A stretch of DNA of 64,000 nucleotides from Eutreptiella sp. 'Long Island Sound 2002' (GCA_964036045.1 OZ038393.1:48042429-48106428), one strand, 5' to 3'. Shown: positions 43,087 through 55,149, counted from the first letter of the stretch. Notes: generated by a model from the sequence alone, not told the origin. A program made the numbers and translations.

Positions 43087-45335
43087 ACCCTACCCTTACC
43101 TGCCAAAGCGTATGTGTGAGTGTGCTATTCCTAAGGTCCTGAGACCAAGCCGCAGAAGTGGTGTCCTAATTCTACCCAGGTCTGCACGCTTGCTAAACCT
43201 GGAGGGTTGGCTTATTGATGCCACGGGGTACGCCCCGGGTCTCCCCTCCCCTAAGCGCCCAATTTCTGTGCTGGCGCAAAACCTTTGAGGAATACCCAGC
43301 GTACTAATCCAGGTATTGTTTTCCCTACCTATCTGTCTACTACAGGGAGTGGTGGCCAAAAGCTATGAAGGCATGAAAGCGCCGTTTTGCTAAGTGGCCA
43401 AAACACTGACCTAACCACTGCCACAGCCCACCAACCCTGCTAAAATTGCAGGAAACGGGTGGGACAGTGACACACGCACTACAGGTCCTACACACCCTAC
43501 AGTGGCACCATCCTGCTGGGCGAGCACTGGTGCAGCTGGCTCAAGCCCCCACGCAGGACTACCACTCCTACACGCACACTCTACTGGGTGTTGTTGAAGA
43601 ATATGTTGTGGGTCCTAGCGACCCTCCTGTGAAGAAGACAAGAGAACACAGCGCTGCTAAGCAACTGTGGCCTAACAGGGGACGCCACAACGCGTTTTCC
43701 CTGCTAGGGCTTGGAGGGAAGAGGTGCTCTTTTTGCGTGCACGGCGCAGATGTCGATGAAGTTGGACTCCCTGCTCTGCCACAGGCAGAGGCGAAGTTAC
43801 TTGTTTGTGTGATCTGCGCCCTTGTTTAACAGCGCATGAAAAAAAAAACATGGTATGCTGCTGCACCAATCACCCTACCTGCCCACCTGTAAAGCAAAGG
43901 CAAATGAAGGGGTGTTTGCAGCGGAGGAACCAAGCCACACTCCAGGTATTATACCCTTCTCAGTGTGACCTATAATACACTGTCCGCAAACGCGCTGAAG
44001 ATCAGCTCCCCTGTCAAGCAAGCAAGCGTTAAGGGACTCCTCAGGTTCTCTTAAAGAACGTACCAAGGAGCCCCTGGGTAGCCTAAACAAGGTTTACCGT
44101 TCGCACTTCGCGTGGCCTACCCTTTAATGCGTGTGTGAATGCACGAGCATGCACGACGGTGTTGGGCAAACCTGCCCATCTTAACCGCAATCTCGAACTC
44201 CACCAGGGGGTGGCCCCACCTGGGCGTACCTACCTTACCTACCGCTGGAGAGTGAAGCAAGGTGAGGAGAAAAACGGGGCGCACGCGAAGAACGTTGCTA
44301 TGCACTTGTGTGTATGTCTAATCACCCTGATCTGACCTCTAATCATCTGCAATCTTCCTAATCAATCCCTCTATCGCGTCCTATCGTTGTTAGCGCTGCT
44401 ACAAGACTCGTTCACGGAGACACGAGACGAGCAATGTGTATGCGGCATACGAGACGAGCATACCTGTAGTTTATACCTGATTCGTTGAAGTCTTTTTCGT
44501 TGAGTTTCGAATTCTTGAATTTTTGATACTTCTATTAGTGTAGGTGGAATCTGTATGTTTATTTATTAATGTGTGTCTCGTCATTTTCAAGACTACGTGA
44601 GACATACGTTTATAATGCCATTATTTCTGCATTTTCCGGCGCTTCGCTAGGAGCCGCTCCTGCGCGCCGCCTTTTTATGCGTAGGAATTTCTTGATTTAA
44701 AAAATCTAGAGATGACTATAATTTTTATAAAAATGTGCTTCTGATGCACAATTGGATTCTGCTCAGGTGTGTTGTCTTAGAAAAATTCTAGGCCGTCATT
44801 TGACGGATTTTGGTGTCGTCGCTTCGCTTTTGCGTGGATTCGTCCATAATTCTCCCATTCCTGCCTCTGCAGATACCCATGCGCAGCCTCGCTGAGTAGG
44901 CCGTGTTCGGGCCGAAACGCAGCAGCCTGGAGAGACTGAGCAGAACCCAAGACCCCACCAAGGGGCAATTTAGTTTTTTAGCGACTCCCTTCGCCCTAAG
45001 ACAGGTCACAGGTCGCCAGCAGGTTTACGAGAACCCATGCGAGTTTGTATATTGTGTCTTGCGTTGGGTTTGTGTAACACTGCGTCTTGGAGGGAGGGAT
45101 GCACATGCACATGTTTTGGCATGCTCCCAAACTAACCCAACCAAGCCACAGGAGCCCCAGCAGCGCCATGAGCGCTGAGTCTTCTGTAGGAAATGTTATA
45201 AACAGAGCAGCAAAAGAGCGCCAGCCATGGTGAGCGCCCATTTTTCTGTGTGAGGGAAGCTATAGGTATTTTAAAGTAGATGTGGAAACCAAGGAAAGGC
45301 CAAGAAAAAATCCCTTTTTTCTAAAACAAGGGGGG
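43087..45335 (+). other. 3' noncoding region and polypurine tract of element C
   Basis: 2.2 kb without credible coding capacity, matching element A 20982-20258 and 8795-7061. It ends in ACAAGGGGGG, the polypurine tract, directly before the 3' LTR. Such a long untranslated stretch after pol is unusual for gypsy elements and is conserved in both copies. Confidence 0.8.
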
Positions 45336-46122
45336 AGTAAGAAAAAGTGCTTTTCCAATGCTTTGAGGCATACTCTAGTTGTATTAGGGATGCACTGAGC
45401 ATCCAGGCATTTCTTTCTTAGTATTGGCCCCACCAAAACTGGTGATAACACATTTTGACCTATGGAACCAAACACCCAATCAGGATATGGAGTGGACCCC
45501 TTAATCCCCTTTTTTTGTGAGGCAAATCATCTTTTCCTGAGTTGACTGAGAACTGACATATCCAAGGCAGAGCCTATGAATTTATCTATGTCTTTCCATG
45601 AATTCTTAGCTATCCTAGTGGTATGCACCCTAGGGGGCTGGGCACCCCTTTTTGAGAGGTCCTGGGTTCAATTCCTGGTCAGCCTAGCTAAGTAGGAAGA
45701 TCCCATGTGACATGGCAGTGACCTCATCGCCACATGCCCTGCCACCTCAGCACATATGGGACCCAAAACAACGAGTGCACATCTCCAGAGATGGCACTAT
45801 GCAGATAGAGTGACCATGGGGCAGTTTTCCAACTCTTTTCCAAAACATTTTCAGCTATCTTTGTGAATATGCATTCCGATTTGACCTGAGTTGCAGTTTC
45901 TGTGAATATCCAATCATCTTTCACTGTTTACACTGCAGTCCTTCATGCTTTGATCCTGATTCTCTTCTGCTTGCATACCTCTGGCTTGGGCTATCCTGGA
46001 TTTACTGTATTTCAGCAAACAAAAGCTTTTCATCTCCAAAAACAAACAGCAGGAAACCCTACACCAGCAGCAAGCAGCAGGAGAGGCAAAGACACAGTGT
46101 TGAAACCACTATAAACTTTTCT
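45336..46122 (+). repeat. 3' LTR of element C
   Basis: 787 bp, the same length as the 5' LTR and nearly identical to it. It is followed by CCCAG (46123-46127) and gypsy D sequence. Confidence 0.9.
45605..45692 (+). promoter_or_regulatory. tRNA-like module in 3' LTR of element C
   Basis: 88 nt. The end pairing, A-box-like and B-box motifs are all intact, as in the other four copies. Confidence 0.6.
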
Positions 46123-46127
46123 CCCAG
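46123..46127. repeat. Target-site duplication CCCAG, right copy of element C
   Basis: Second copy of CCCAG, directly after the 3' LTR. Confidence 0.8.
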
Positions 46128-47313
46128 TGAGGAAGCTCATCCCAAAAATGCTCAGTCCAATCCTCATAGAAGACTTTGGACTGGGGTGGTATGCTCACCT
46201 TGGACACGGCACAAATGAGTCCTGCCGACTCAGGCCAATACGACAAATGACTGAGCCGAGCTTGAAGATGGGGTGCATAGCCAGAAATAGGGCCAGTGGA
46301 CCAGTTAGCTGCACATCCCTTTACAGAAGCAATAGATGGAGCGATTTCATTTATCTCTCTGTCCTGTCTGTCCTGAATGTCCTGAGAGCTGTTCTGAAAA
46401 CACTATAGAATGGAGAGGCAAGGGTGTAGCCTAGCTTGGTGAGCAATTGGAGCCTGCGCTATGGCATATCAAAGCCATTGGAGAGTTAAGACAGCCCGAG
46501 CGGCAGTGATGGCATAGAGAAGTCCTGAATCCGACTGGACTTGCATGCCTCTAGCGCACTGGGCCAAAATATTTCCTTCTCTTTCCTTCAGATCACATTC
46601 CTGCGTCATGACCCCCATTTTGATCGGCATCACTGCCGTGAAAATTGGTCTCATCCACAAATCCGGACGGATATGCCCACCGGGACAACCCATTGGCGAC
46701 GGTGTTGTCCTTGCCGACTTTGTACATCTCATCAATGTGGTACGGGCTGGAACATTTTGTGCCACTGGCCACGCCTTCCGAAAGGCCCCGGGAAGGTGCA
46801 AAGATCTTCCTTGTACCAACTCTCCGAGGACTTTTGGTCGGTGTACACAATGACATTTCGTCCCCCAATCCAACTTTTTAATTTTAGCCAGCAAGAGACT
46901 AATGCATGAGTCTCTTGCTCGCGGGTGCTGCAAGCTTTTTGTCCCTTCCCATCCTTGAATTCAAGCTTGCGGCTACAAAATGTGCAAGGCTTCCACTCCC
47001 CTTCAGGGTTTGGTGGTTCCAGGGCAGCACCGACTCCATGATCGCATGCATCCACATGGATGCAATATTCACCGTCGGATGATGGTATGTACAACTCACA
47101 CTCAGCACTGAGTGCTTCCTTCAAATATACAAAAGCAGACTCCAACTCGCGCGTCCACTGGATACTGTTACTCTCTCCTGGTACCCTACAACGTTCCTTA
47201 CGACCATCTAGCCCCGGGACAAGCACATACCTACCTTGCAGCGACGTGATCAACGGGGCTGCAATATTGGAAAAATGTGTTGTGTAAATGAATACCAATT
47301 TACAGCCCCCAAG
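46128..47313 (-). pseudogene. Gypsy D copy 1: RNase H and start of integrase
   Basis: The minus-strand frame from 47298 starts at the connection after reverse transcriptase (NIAAPLITSLQGRYV) and covers RNase H: YCIHVDACDHGVGAAL with the first Asp, TREQETHALVSC with the Glu, VIVYTDQKS with another Asp, and VANGLSRW. A frame change near 46735 and further shifts precede a segment (VFYEDWTEHFWDELPH) that continues at 40714 across element C. At 47313 it abuts the CCTA tail of element F. RNase H would remove the RNA strand during cDNA synthesis. About 10-15% different by eye from the second copy at 50450-51110. Confidence 0.82.
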
Positions 47314-50300
47314 AAGGTAGGTAGGTAGGTCATGTCGGGACTGGGGGTGCCCACAAAGGCGATCTTACCATGGGGCTTTGGCTCACCCAACCGCGGCCCT
47401 AGTTCACGTGCCCCCACAAAGCAGCTCCCCCATGTGGGAGAAGGGCTCAGTCGCCGCTAGCAGTACCCTCCATTGGGTTCTGCCCAGAGAGGTAACCCAT
47501 GTTTGACCGGGGTCTGACATCCCTCTCCTTTGGGCGGACGATACCTGGGGGTCGGTCCCGTTGCATCTCCTCATCAACATCTGGATTCTGGGGCCCAGGG
47601 GCCAGGGGCCGGGCCAGAGGCCTTGTCCTACAGGCACCCCCACCTGGGTTCGTTTTCAGTAGGCGTGAGACAGCTTGAAGAAGCACGTGCTACGGCACTC
47701 GCATGCCGTAACGCGTACTCACGCCTCCTGTCTCGGTGGAGTTTACACTCTCCGGGGGCCGGGGGTGCGTAGTGGTTTGTTGTCGTCGGTTGGTCGGTTG
47801 TATAATGGCAGAGGTCTCGTGTGTTGATGTGTTCGTGGGTGTCATCGTCGGGGGGGGTGGCGCACTGTGGTGTCGCCAGTCCTGCGGACGGCGTTCCCGT
47901 TTTGACCCTTGCATGTTCGGCCGGTTCGGTATCGGGCGGTTTGCTTGTGATCTGTTTGCGGTCGGGGTGTTGCATTTATAGCAGTGTGGTCGGTTCCTGG
48001 TGGCGCTGGCCTGCATGTGGTCGGTTGGCTTGCTGTTGGGCCTGTTGCGCTGTTGCCGGCGTCGGCGCAGTCGTTTCAGTGGGTCGTGGCTGCGGTAGTA
48101 GGGATGTGTGTAGCTCGTGAGTGGTCGGGGTGTTGTGGCGGTACAGTTGGCGGATGGTCGTGTGGTCGTCGTCCAGTGGTTGGCGTGCTTGTCGAGGGGC
48201 CTGCCACGTCGCGGCTGGTGGATGCCCATGCAGTCGCGTTGGCGGGCCCCGGATGTGGTGGTGGTTCGTCGGGCTCCCGTCACCACCTTTGGGGCTGCTG
48301 TGCCCGGCCCCACTTGGGCAAGGGGGGCCTAGCGGCCATGCTGTGGGGATGTGCACGCCTCGTGGCACAATGCGCTGGTCCGTCGCGGCGTTGCCCCGGG
48401 CGCACCCGCACAATGTGCCTCATCTCCCCGCCCCTGGGACCATTTCGGTGTGGCGGGCTGCGCCTTGTCATGGCTTTGACACTCAGGCCTCGCAAGGCAA
48501 TGCCCTACCCGAAGGGCACGGTGATGGGGACGGCGCCCTGGACCATGGATCCTCTTGTACCCCCCGGTTCTCGGCCATGTTGCGGCGGGTTGGCGGGCCC
48601 AGGGTACACGATGTGGTGTGTGCAGTCCTGCATAGCTTTCTTGGCGCTCCCGGGCTGCAGCTGGTCTGATGAGCTTACTTGTCTGGTGCGCTGGATGTGT
48701 GGTGGGCCCCCTCGGGACCGCTGGGCATACATCACGGGGGTTTGACCAGAGCCGGCATCTCACGGGTACACACTGTAGCTGAACATCTGAGGCTTCGGCG
48801 CATAGTGGGTCGGGCCGTGTGGGAGTGGTCTTAACGGGGCCCCTCCGGTGCCTTATTCTGGTGGGTGGGCGGGGTTGCGGTCATGTCTGCTGGTCCCTGC
48901 GGTGGCGTGGTGGCCGGTGGAGTACGGCAGCGGTCTCGGTGATCCTCACGTCCTGGGGGTCTGGGCTGTGGCCTGTCGCCTGTTAGGGCATCTGGAAAGT
49001 CAGGGTTTCGGGGTTACCCGGATGTCTGGTGAGGGCCGTGCGGAGGGCGGCGAAGATGTCACTCAACACGGCTGTATGTGCTGCTGGTGCTTCTTCCTCA
49101 GTGTTGGATGGCGGGTGACACCTGCCCCGCCGCCAACGGCCGGATCTGGTGGATCGTGGAGACGGGGAATAAGTTGTCCGCGGTGGGCTGCTCCGTCGTC
49201 CGTTCGGGGGTTGTGATGGCCTCCATCTGTTGCCGGCCATCAAGGTGGAACCTCCATGCCGGTGACCAATCCCTGGTATGCGGCCACCTCCGTTGGGCCC
49301 ACCGCCACAGGCAATATAGGGCGTGTCCTGGGTGCCATGTGCCGGCCGCGCCAGACACGATGGCTATTTGGAGGTCTGGGGTTTGGCCCGGGAGTAGGGG
49401 AGTGGGGCCATCCGGCAGGTCGACCTCCCTGGGGAGCATGGAGTCAGCGGCCTCCAAGTCCCAGTGGTTTTCCAGAGGTTTTGGCGTGATCGTCACCTGG
49501 TAGTAGTGGCCGCTTTCCAACACCACTATGGCGACGGTCCCTGGGATGTCTCGTGGCGGAGGCTCCGCGTGTGCCCCCGGCCCTCCCGTTTGCCCGCAGC
49601 GCTCCGTGATCGTCCGTAGGTTTTGCCCCTTCTCCCTGGCCGTCCTGCTTTCCCAGTACGCAAAGCCCCGATGCGGTGGGATGTTGAGGGCGTTGGCGTA
49701 CAGTTGCGGTGCGGCTCACGTCCGGTCTCCGGGGCTGGGTGCAAGTCGGGGCTCGGTCGGCGGGGGGATGAGCGTGTGTGCCCATGCGAGGTGCGGGACC
49801 CATACCCGCCCCCGGTCTTGCTGGTGGTAGTTTAACCACCAGATCCACACGTCCATGAGATCGTCCGGGGTACGTTGTCGTAGGATGAGGAGCGCCTGGA
49901 GCTGACGCACACACATGTTGGTAGCCCCGTGTAGGAGGAGGGCCGCCGCGAAGCGCCGGTCGCCGTGGACGCCCTGGAACTGCACTCGGAGGGCGTCTAC
50001 CAGGTTGCATGAGGGCGTTCTGTGGTAGATGTCGTATGCCCTTCGCAGTTGCTCCAGGTCGAGGTGCTCACCCACGTGTGGTGGTCTGGGTGGTGGGGGG
50101 GGCATGATTTCCCTGTCCTGGGCCGCAAGGGTGCCGGGCGAGGGATTGTCTCCTGACGCGTCGTTTTCAGGCTCTCTGTTCATGTTTGCCGCGTCGGGCC
50201 CGGGCCGCGAGGGCCCCGGGCTGGGGTGCACGGCCGGGGGTGGGGTGGTCCTGGACGTTCCCGACCCCCGGCTTTCCGTCATGTTCTCATCGGTGGTGGA

Positions 50301-50450
50301 CGTCACGTCGCTGGGGTCATCGTGTGGGTGGAACCTGGATTCCGCGGAATTTGCCTGCACCGTAGCCCGGGTGGGAGGTGCCGCGCGTGATGCGTCTGGG
50401 TGGCCGGGCGGAGCCTGCTCGACCACAGTCGGTGATGCCGTAGCCACATT
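47314..50450 (-). mobile_element. Element F: GC-rich non-LTR-like element with GGTA/CCTA tail
   Basis: Oriented on the minus strand. Its 3' end (47314-47745) matches the 3' module of element G and ends in about four tetranucleotide units against gypsy D. The middle (47750-48750) is A-poor on the plus strand, like element G in reverse. The 5' part carries the frames around 49100-50450. No reverse transcriptase was seen. The two flanks are two different gypsy D copies, so the site is not a simple insertion. Confidence 0.5.
49098..50450 (-). pseudogene. Element F frames, possibly a Ulp1/C48-type peptidase; tentative
   Basis: The open frame ending at 49716 is fused in phase to gypsy D RNase H near 50450; only the part after TNVATASPT belongs here. 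It has a Pro/Asp-rich leader, then LRRAYDIYHRTPSCNLVDAL and DDLMDVWIWWLNYHQ, then VWVPHLAWAHTLI. The W-L-N and V-W-V-P strings resemble the start of Ulp1-type desumoylating peptidases. In another phase, GHYYQVTITPKPLENHWDLE could be the His strand. I did not find a convincing catalytic Cys. The sequence is frameshifted and may instead be an unrelated ORF1. Only the existence of non-random protein-like sequence is well supported. Confidence 0.3.
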
Positions 50451-51775
50451 GGTGTCATCTGCCAATCCGGACGCATATGCCCACCGGGACAACCCATCGG
50501 CGACGGTCTTCTCCCTGCCGACTTTGTACACCAATTCAATGTGGTCGGGCTTAAAATTTTTGTGCCACCAGCCACGCCTTCCGAAAGGCCCCGAGAGGGT
50601 ACAAAGATCTTCCTTGTACCAGCTCTCCATGGACTTTTGGTCGATGTCCACAATGACCTTTCGTCCCCCAATCCAACTTATTAATTTTAGCAAGCAAGAG
50701 ACTAATGCATAAGTCTCTTGCTCGCGGGGGCTCCAAGCTTTTTTTCCCTTCCCATCCTTGAATTCAAGCTTGCGGCCAAAAAAAGTGCAAGGCTTCCACT
50801 CCCCTTCAGGGTTTTGTTGTTCCAGGACAGCAACGACTCCATGGTTGCATGCATCCACATGGATGCGATATTCACGGTCGGTGATGGTATGTACAACGCG
50901 CGCTCGGCACTGAGTGCTTCCTTCAACTATACAAAAGCAGACTCAATCTCGGGCGTCCACTGGATACTGTTATGCTCTCTTGGTACCGTTCAACCTCCCT
51001 TACGACCATCTACCCCGGGAACACGCTCATACCTACCTTGCAGCAACGTGATCAACGGGGCTGCAATATTGAAAAAACCTGTTGTGTAAATGAATACCAA
51101 TTTACAACCCCAAAGAACCCCTTCATCTGCTTTGGGGCTTTACGCTTGGGCCGATTCCGTACCGCTTCCACCTTGGAGGGGCCGGGACTACGCATTCCCC
51201 CATGCAAAACATGCCCACAATACTTGATTCTCTCCATGAAAAGTAGACATTTCCCGAAGCGGACTTTGAGAAGGCATTCCTCTAACTTCTCAAACAATTG
51301 AACCGCATTTTGAAAGTGGTCTTCGAGGTATGCCTTTGAATCAAGTATTCCGCCCTTACCACAAAGCTTCGGTCGTGTCCCCATGAGTAAATCATCGATA
51401 TAAATGTGTGTGTGTGCGGCTGTAGCTACTTCAAACAATCTCTCCCCATTCTCCGGAAAGCATGGGGTCCTACCTTCACCCCCACGGGTAGGACCCTCCA
51501 CTCAAATACCCCAAAAGGAGTACGGAAGGCAGTGTATTGCCTACTGCACTCACTTAAAAGCATTTGGTGGAATCCATCCTCGAGGCTGAGGAGGGTCCAG
51601 GGCTGATTTCTAGCTTGTTTGACAAACAAGTCCTCGATTACAGGCAACGGGAGCTCACAGCCGCGAAGTTGCGTGTTTACGTACCGATAATCAATGACTA
51701 GTCGCCATTTGTTTGTGCCAGGCTTTGGCACAAGAAACCCCTGGCTGACCCAATAGATTTTGGCCACGCGAGGCA
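50450..51775 (-). pseudogene. Gypsy D copy 2: reverse transcriptase and RNase H
   Basis: The minus-strand frame entering from about 51775 gives VSQGFLVPKPGTNKWRLVID, LPLPVIEDLF, LLSLEDGFHQMLLSE and FGVFEWRVLPVGVKVGP. A shift near 51470 leads to HIYIDDLLMGT, the active-site strand with the canonical Tyr-x-Asp-Asp, and LFMERIKYCGHVL. RNase H follows (CTFFGRKLEF, SPREQETYALVSC, VIVDIDQKS, VADGLSRWAYASG) with stops and shifts between. It ends at about 50450 where element F sequence begins. The protease and everything upstream are replaced by a minisatellite at 51776. It is related to but distinct from copy 1. Confidence 0.83.
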
Positions 51776-52240
51776 GGCAACGGCGAAATGCGGCAGGGAG
51801 CGACAGGAAGGCGACAGGGTGGCGACAGGAAGACGACAGGGTGGGGACAGGAAAACAACAGGAAAGCGGCAGGAAAGCGGCAGGGGAGCGACAGGAAGCG
51901 ACAGGCAGGGGACAGGAAGGCGACAGGGGAGGTGCGACAAGAGGGCAACAGGGAAGCAACAGGGTGGCGACAGAGTGGCGACAGGGAGACGACAGGGAAG
52001 CAACAGGAAACAAGACATAGCGACAGGATAAGCGGTAGGAAAGAGAAAGGAAGACGGCAGGAGGGCGATAGGGCTAGCAGCGACAGGGAAGCGACAGGGA
52101 AGCGACAGGAGAGAGTAACAGGAGAGCGACAGGAGAGCGACAAGAGAGCGACAGGAGAGCGGCAGGGTGTTTTTTTGCGACAGGAAGGCGACAGGAAGGC
52201 GACAGGGATGCGACAGGAGAGCGACAGGCTTGTGGAGGAC
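51776..52240. repeat. 10-bp purine-rich minisatellite (GCGACAGGGA-like)
   Basis: About 45 tandem units of GCGACAGG plus two variable bases, purine-rich on the plus strand, abutting gypsy D reverse transcriptase. The minus-strand frames here are repetitive artefacts. Confidence 0.9.
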
Positions 52241-52353
52241 AACAAGTGAGACAATATAGTACATGGGTTTTTTCATAGGTGGATATATGTAAAGAAAATG
52301 AGAACCAATGTTTTAAATTTATTGGGATTCTTATGAAGATATCATTTCATTGT

Positions 52354-52601
52354 TACATGGATAAACATTTACCATTTGGTGAATTTTAATCTTTTATGGA
52401 ATCACTACATTTAGCAGGTAGATTTCACCTGAAACTGAAAGCCAAATGATAAAGATAAAGATAAGTTTCAACCACCTATGATTTTAGCAGCTGTTTTTTC
52501 CCAAAATTCAAAGTCATGCATTTTCAGAACGGCGATATAAAACTGTACACAGTAGTACTGTTGTTTTTGTGTTTTCTCAAAATTTTAACAAAATTATGCT
52601 G
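52354..52601 (+). repeat. 248-bp direct repeat, first copy
   Basis: Begins TACATGGATAAACATTTACC and ends at TTATGCTG. It is nearly identical to 53311-53558, offset 957. Confidence 0.9.
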
Positions 52602-53310
52602 GGGGAGAATGAGCGACAATCTGAGAACTTTGGGGGGGAGGGGGGGGGGGCTCCGGCGATTCCCATTCTCAAGTCCTTCATTGGGAATGCTGGAAACCCA
52701 AAAAACGACCCTCTGTAACTTGTTCTTTTCTGCTGTGTGTTTGCTTGCTTGTAAGACAACGAATCAATAGATCAACATGATTGTGATTTAATGGGCTCTT
52801 CAACAGTGTGGTATTGCCTTGTGTTTCCAACCCTTTTGGCTGGTTTTGGAAAAAGTCGTTTTTTCGTACTTTCTTTAAATTGGCGCCAATATGGCGCCAA
52901 TTTTCACACTATGAAGACCAAGTTGGACACTGTAGCCACTGCTGCAATCCGTAAATCTAGTTGGATGACTTGTTGTAAGGTTCCAAAGTGTGACGTCCTT
53001 GCGTTATAGGAAATGTATGACACGGCTCGTAAAATTGAGAACAACTTGGTAATGTATTGGTGTTTGAGTAGGAATGACAAGAAGGTTACAGATTTTCGAA
53101 AGGAGATGCAGTGTGTTCAGGATGTTGGTCTTTATGTAGTGCTTGTGTCTTTTGCTACGGGAGTATACGGTGGTAGTAGGGAGTGTGGGGCCACCGACCT
53201 GTGTTGGAGGCAGGGCGAGAGGGAGGGGGGGGGGGGGAGGGGGGGGGGTCCGACAATTCCTATTCTCAACCGAAAATTCTCACATTGTCGCATATTCTTT
53301 CATAGGTGGA
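52602..53310. other. Spacer between 248-bp repeats; no gene seen
   Basis: Contains two G-run blocks (about 52631-52650 and 53225-53248), each followed by similar sequence reading CGRCRATTCCYATTCTCAA, suggesting an older internal duplication. Short frames only. Confidence 0.5.
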
Positions 53311-53558
53311 TACATGGATAAACATTTACCATTTGGTGAATTTTAATCTTTTATGGAATCACTACATTTAGCAGGTAGATTTCACCTGAAACTGAAAGCC
53401 AAATGATAAAGATAAAGATAAGTTTCAACAACCTATGATTTTAGCAGCTGTTTTTTCCCAAAATTCAAAGTCATACATTTTCAGAACGGCGATATAAAAC
53501 TGTACACAGTAGTACTGTTGTTTTTGTGTTTTCTCAAAATTTTACAAAAATTATGCTG
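53311..53558 (+). repeat. 248-bp direct repeat, second copy
   Basis: Second copy of 52354-52601. A 42-nt piece of it (53431-53471) is also found inverted at 63467-63508. Confidence 0.9.
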
Positions 53559-53949
53559 TCGCTGGAGCTTCAGCCGCAGATCAACTGTCAACAACTGCCG
53601 CGTACGCGAGTTTCAGATTCCCGACCGCCGTGCGCAATAGAAAATCGCCAAAAAGTCCACTTTTTTTCGCAGTTGGAAGCAAAGTAAAGGCATGAGCATG
53701 TCCCTGAGATCAATACCCTGCTGCTGACCTAAAAAATTCCAGATTGGCAGGCACAGATTTTGAGAAATTCACACTTTTCTAGCCAAAAACCACTCTTTTT
53801 CATGGTTTTAGGGTCTTTGGAGGCCATGTAGAGGGCCTTACAGGGCTGGAAGAGGTGGTATAGAGGTGATATATGAACAAATTGTCATCACCATTGGTAG
53901 AAGCCTACATGACAAGCGATGTTTTGCCTTTATTCTAGGCTATTCATCC
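53559..53949. other. No gene or repeat recognised
   Basis: Unique-looking AT-rich DNA between the direct repeat and the 190-bp array, with only short frames. Confidence 0.4.
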
Positions 53950-55105
53950 CTTTCTCATGCACCATGGGGCCCAATATCCATATGGTTCATAGGTAGGGTT
54001 TTGATCACCTATCACCGTCCACACACATGTTTGGGGCTTGGGTTGGTATTGTATGCATTTGAATGATAAGAACTACATAAAATATGATGCTATGTGCATA
54101 AAGAATGGGATAAACAATGAACATTTGAGGTGTTTTTGGCCCTATTTTGCACCGTTTGTGGTCCATTTCCATATGGTTCATAGGTAGGCTTTTGCGTGCC
54201 TATCACCGTACACACACATGTTTGGGGCTTAGGTTGTTATTGTAAGCATTTGTATGATAGGTGCTACATATAATATGATAGTATGTGCATAAGAATGGGA
54301 TGAACGATGAACATTTGAGGTGTTTTTGGCCCTATTTTGCACCGTTTGTGGTCCAATATCCATATGGTTCATAGGTAGGGTTTTGATCACCTATCACCGT
54401 CCACACACATGTTTGGGGCTTCAGTTGGTATTGTATGCATTTGAATGATAATAACTACATAAAATATGATAGCATGTGCATAAGAATGGGATGAACGATG
54501 AACATTTGAGGTGTTTTTGGCCCTATTTTGCACCGTTTTGTAGTCCATTTCCATATGGTTCATAGGTGGGTTTTTGCGTGCCTATCACACATGTTTGGGG
54601 CTTGGGTTGGTATTGTATGCATTTGAATGATAAGAACTACATAAACTATGATACTACGGGCATAAGAATGGGATGAACGATGTAGATTTGAGGTGTTTTT
54701 GGCCCGTTTTTGCACCTTTTGCGCTCCATATCCATATGGTTCATAGGTAGGGTTTTGATCACCTATCACCGTCCACACACATGTTTGGGGCATAGGATGG
54801 TATTGTAAGCATTTGAATGCTGGGTAAGAAATAAAATATGATACTACGGGCACAAGCATGGGATGAACAATGTAGTTTTGAGGTGTTTTTGGCCCGTTTT
54901 TGCACCATTTGTGCTCCATATCCATATGGTTCATAGGTAGGGTTTTGATCACCTATCACCGTCCACACACATGTTTGGGGCATAAGATGGTATTATAAGT
55001 ATTTGAATGCTAGGTAATAAATGAAATATGATACTATGTGCACAGGAGTGGGTTGAACAATGTAGATTTGAGGTGTTTTCGGCCCATTTTTGCACCTTTT
55101 GTGGT
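53950..55105 (+). repeat. 190-bp tandem array, about six units
   Basis: CCATATGGTTCATAGG recurs at 53978, 54169, 54360, 54551, 54732 and 54922 (spacing 181-191). Each unit also carries CACACATGTTTGGGGC and ATTTGAGGTGTTTT(T/C)GGCC. The array is interspersed with variants and decays after 55104. A lone unit lies at 62598-62766. Confidence 0.92.
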
Positions 55106-55149
55106 CCATATCCACGGTGGACAAGTATTGCAAATTTCTTGTCATACCT

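Larger units (their letters stand above)
40720..46122 (+). mobile_element. Element C: nonautonomous, internally deleted relative of element A
   Basis: Complete LTR element of 5403 bp with two 787-bp LTRs, primer site, gag start, a gag-to-integrase deletion junction near 42455, chromodomain, a 2.2-kb 3' noncoding region, polypurine tract and CCCAG target duplication. It is inserted in the integrase linker of gypsy D. It lacks zinc knuckle, protease, reverse transcriptase, RNase H and integrase core, so any movement would need proteins supplied by an intact element A. Confidence 0.9.

Noticed and set aside
46636-51110. Duplicated RNase H segments as a giant target-site duplication of element F
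   Set aside because: The two copies differ too much and cover different extents. They are two separate gypsy D copies.
51691-52254. Ser/Pro/Cys-rich minus-strand frames
   Set aside because: Translation of the 10-bp purine minisatellite. Only the last part, below about 51775, is real reverse transcriptase.
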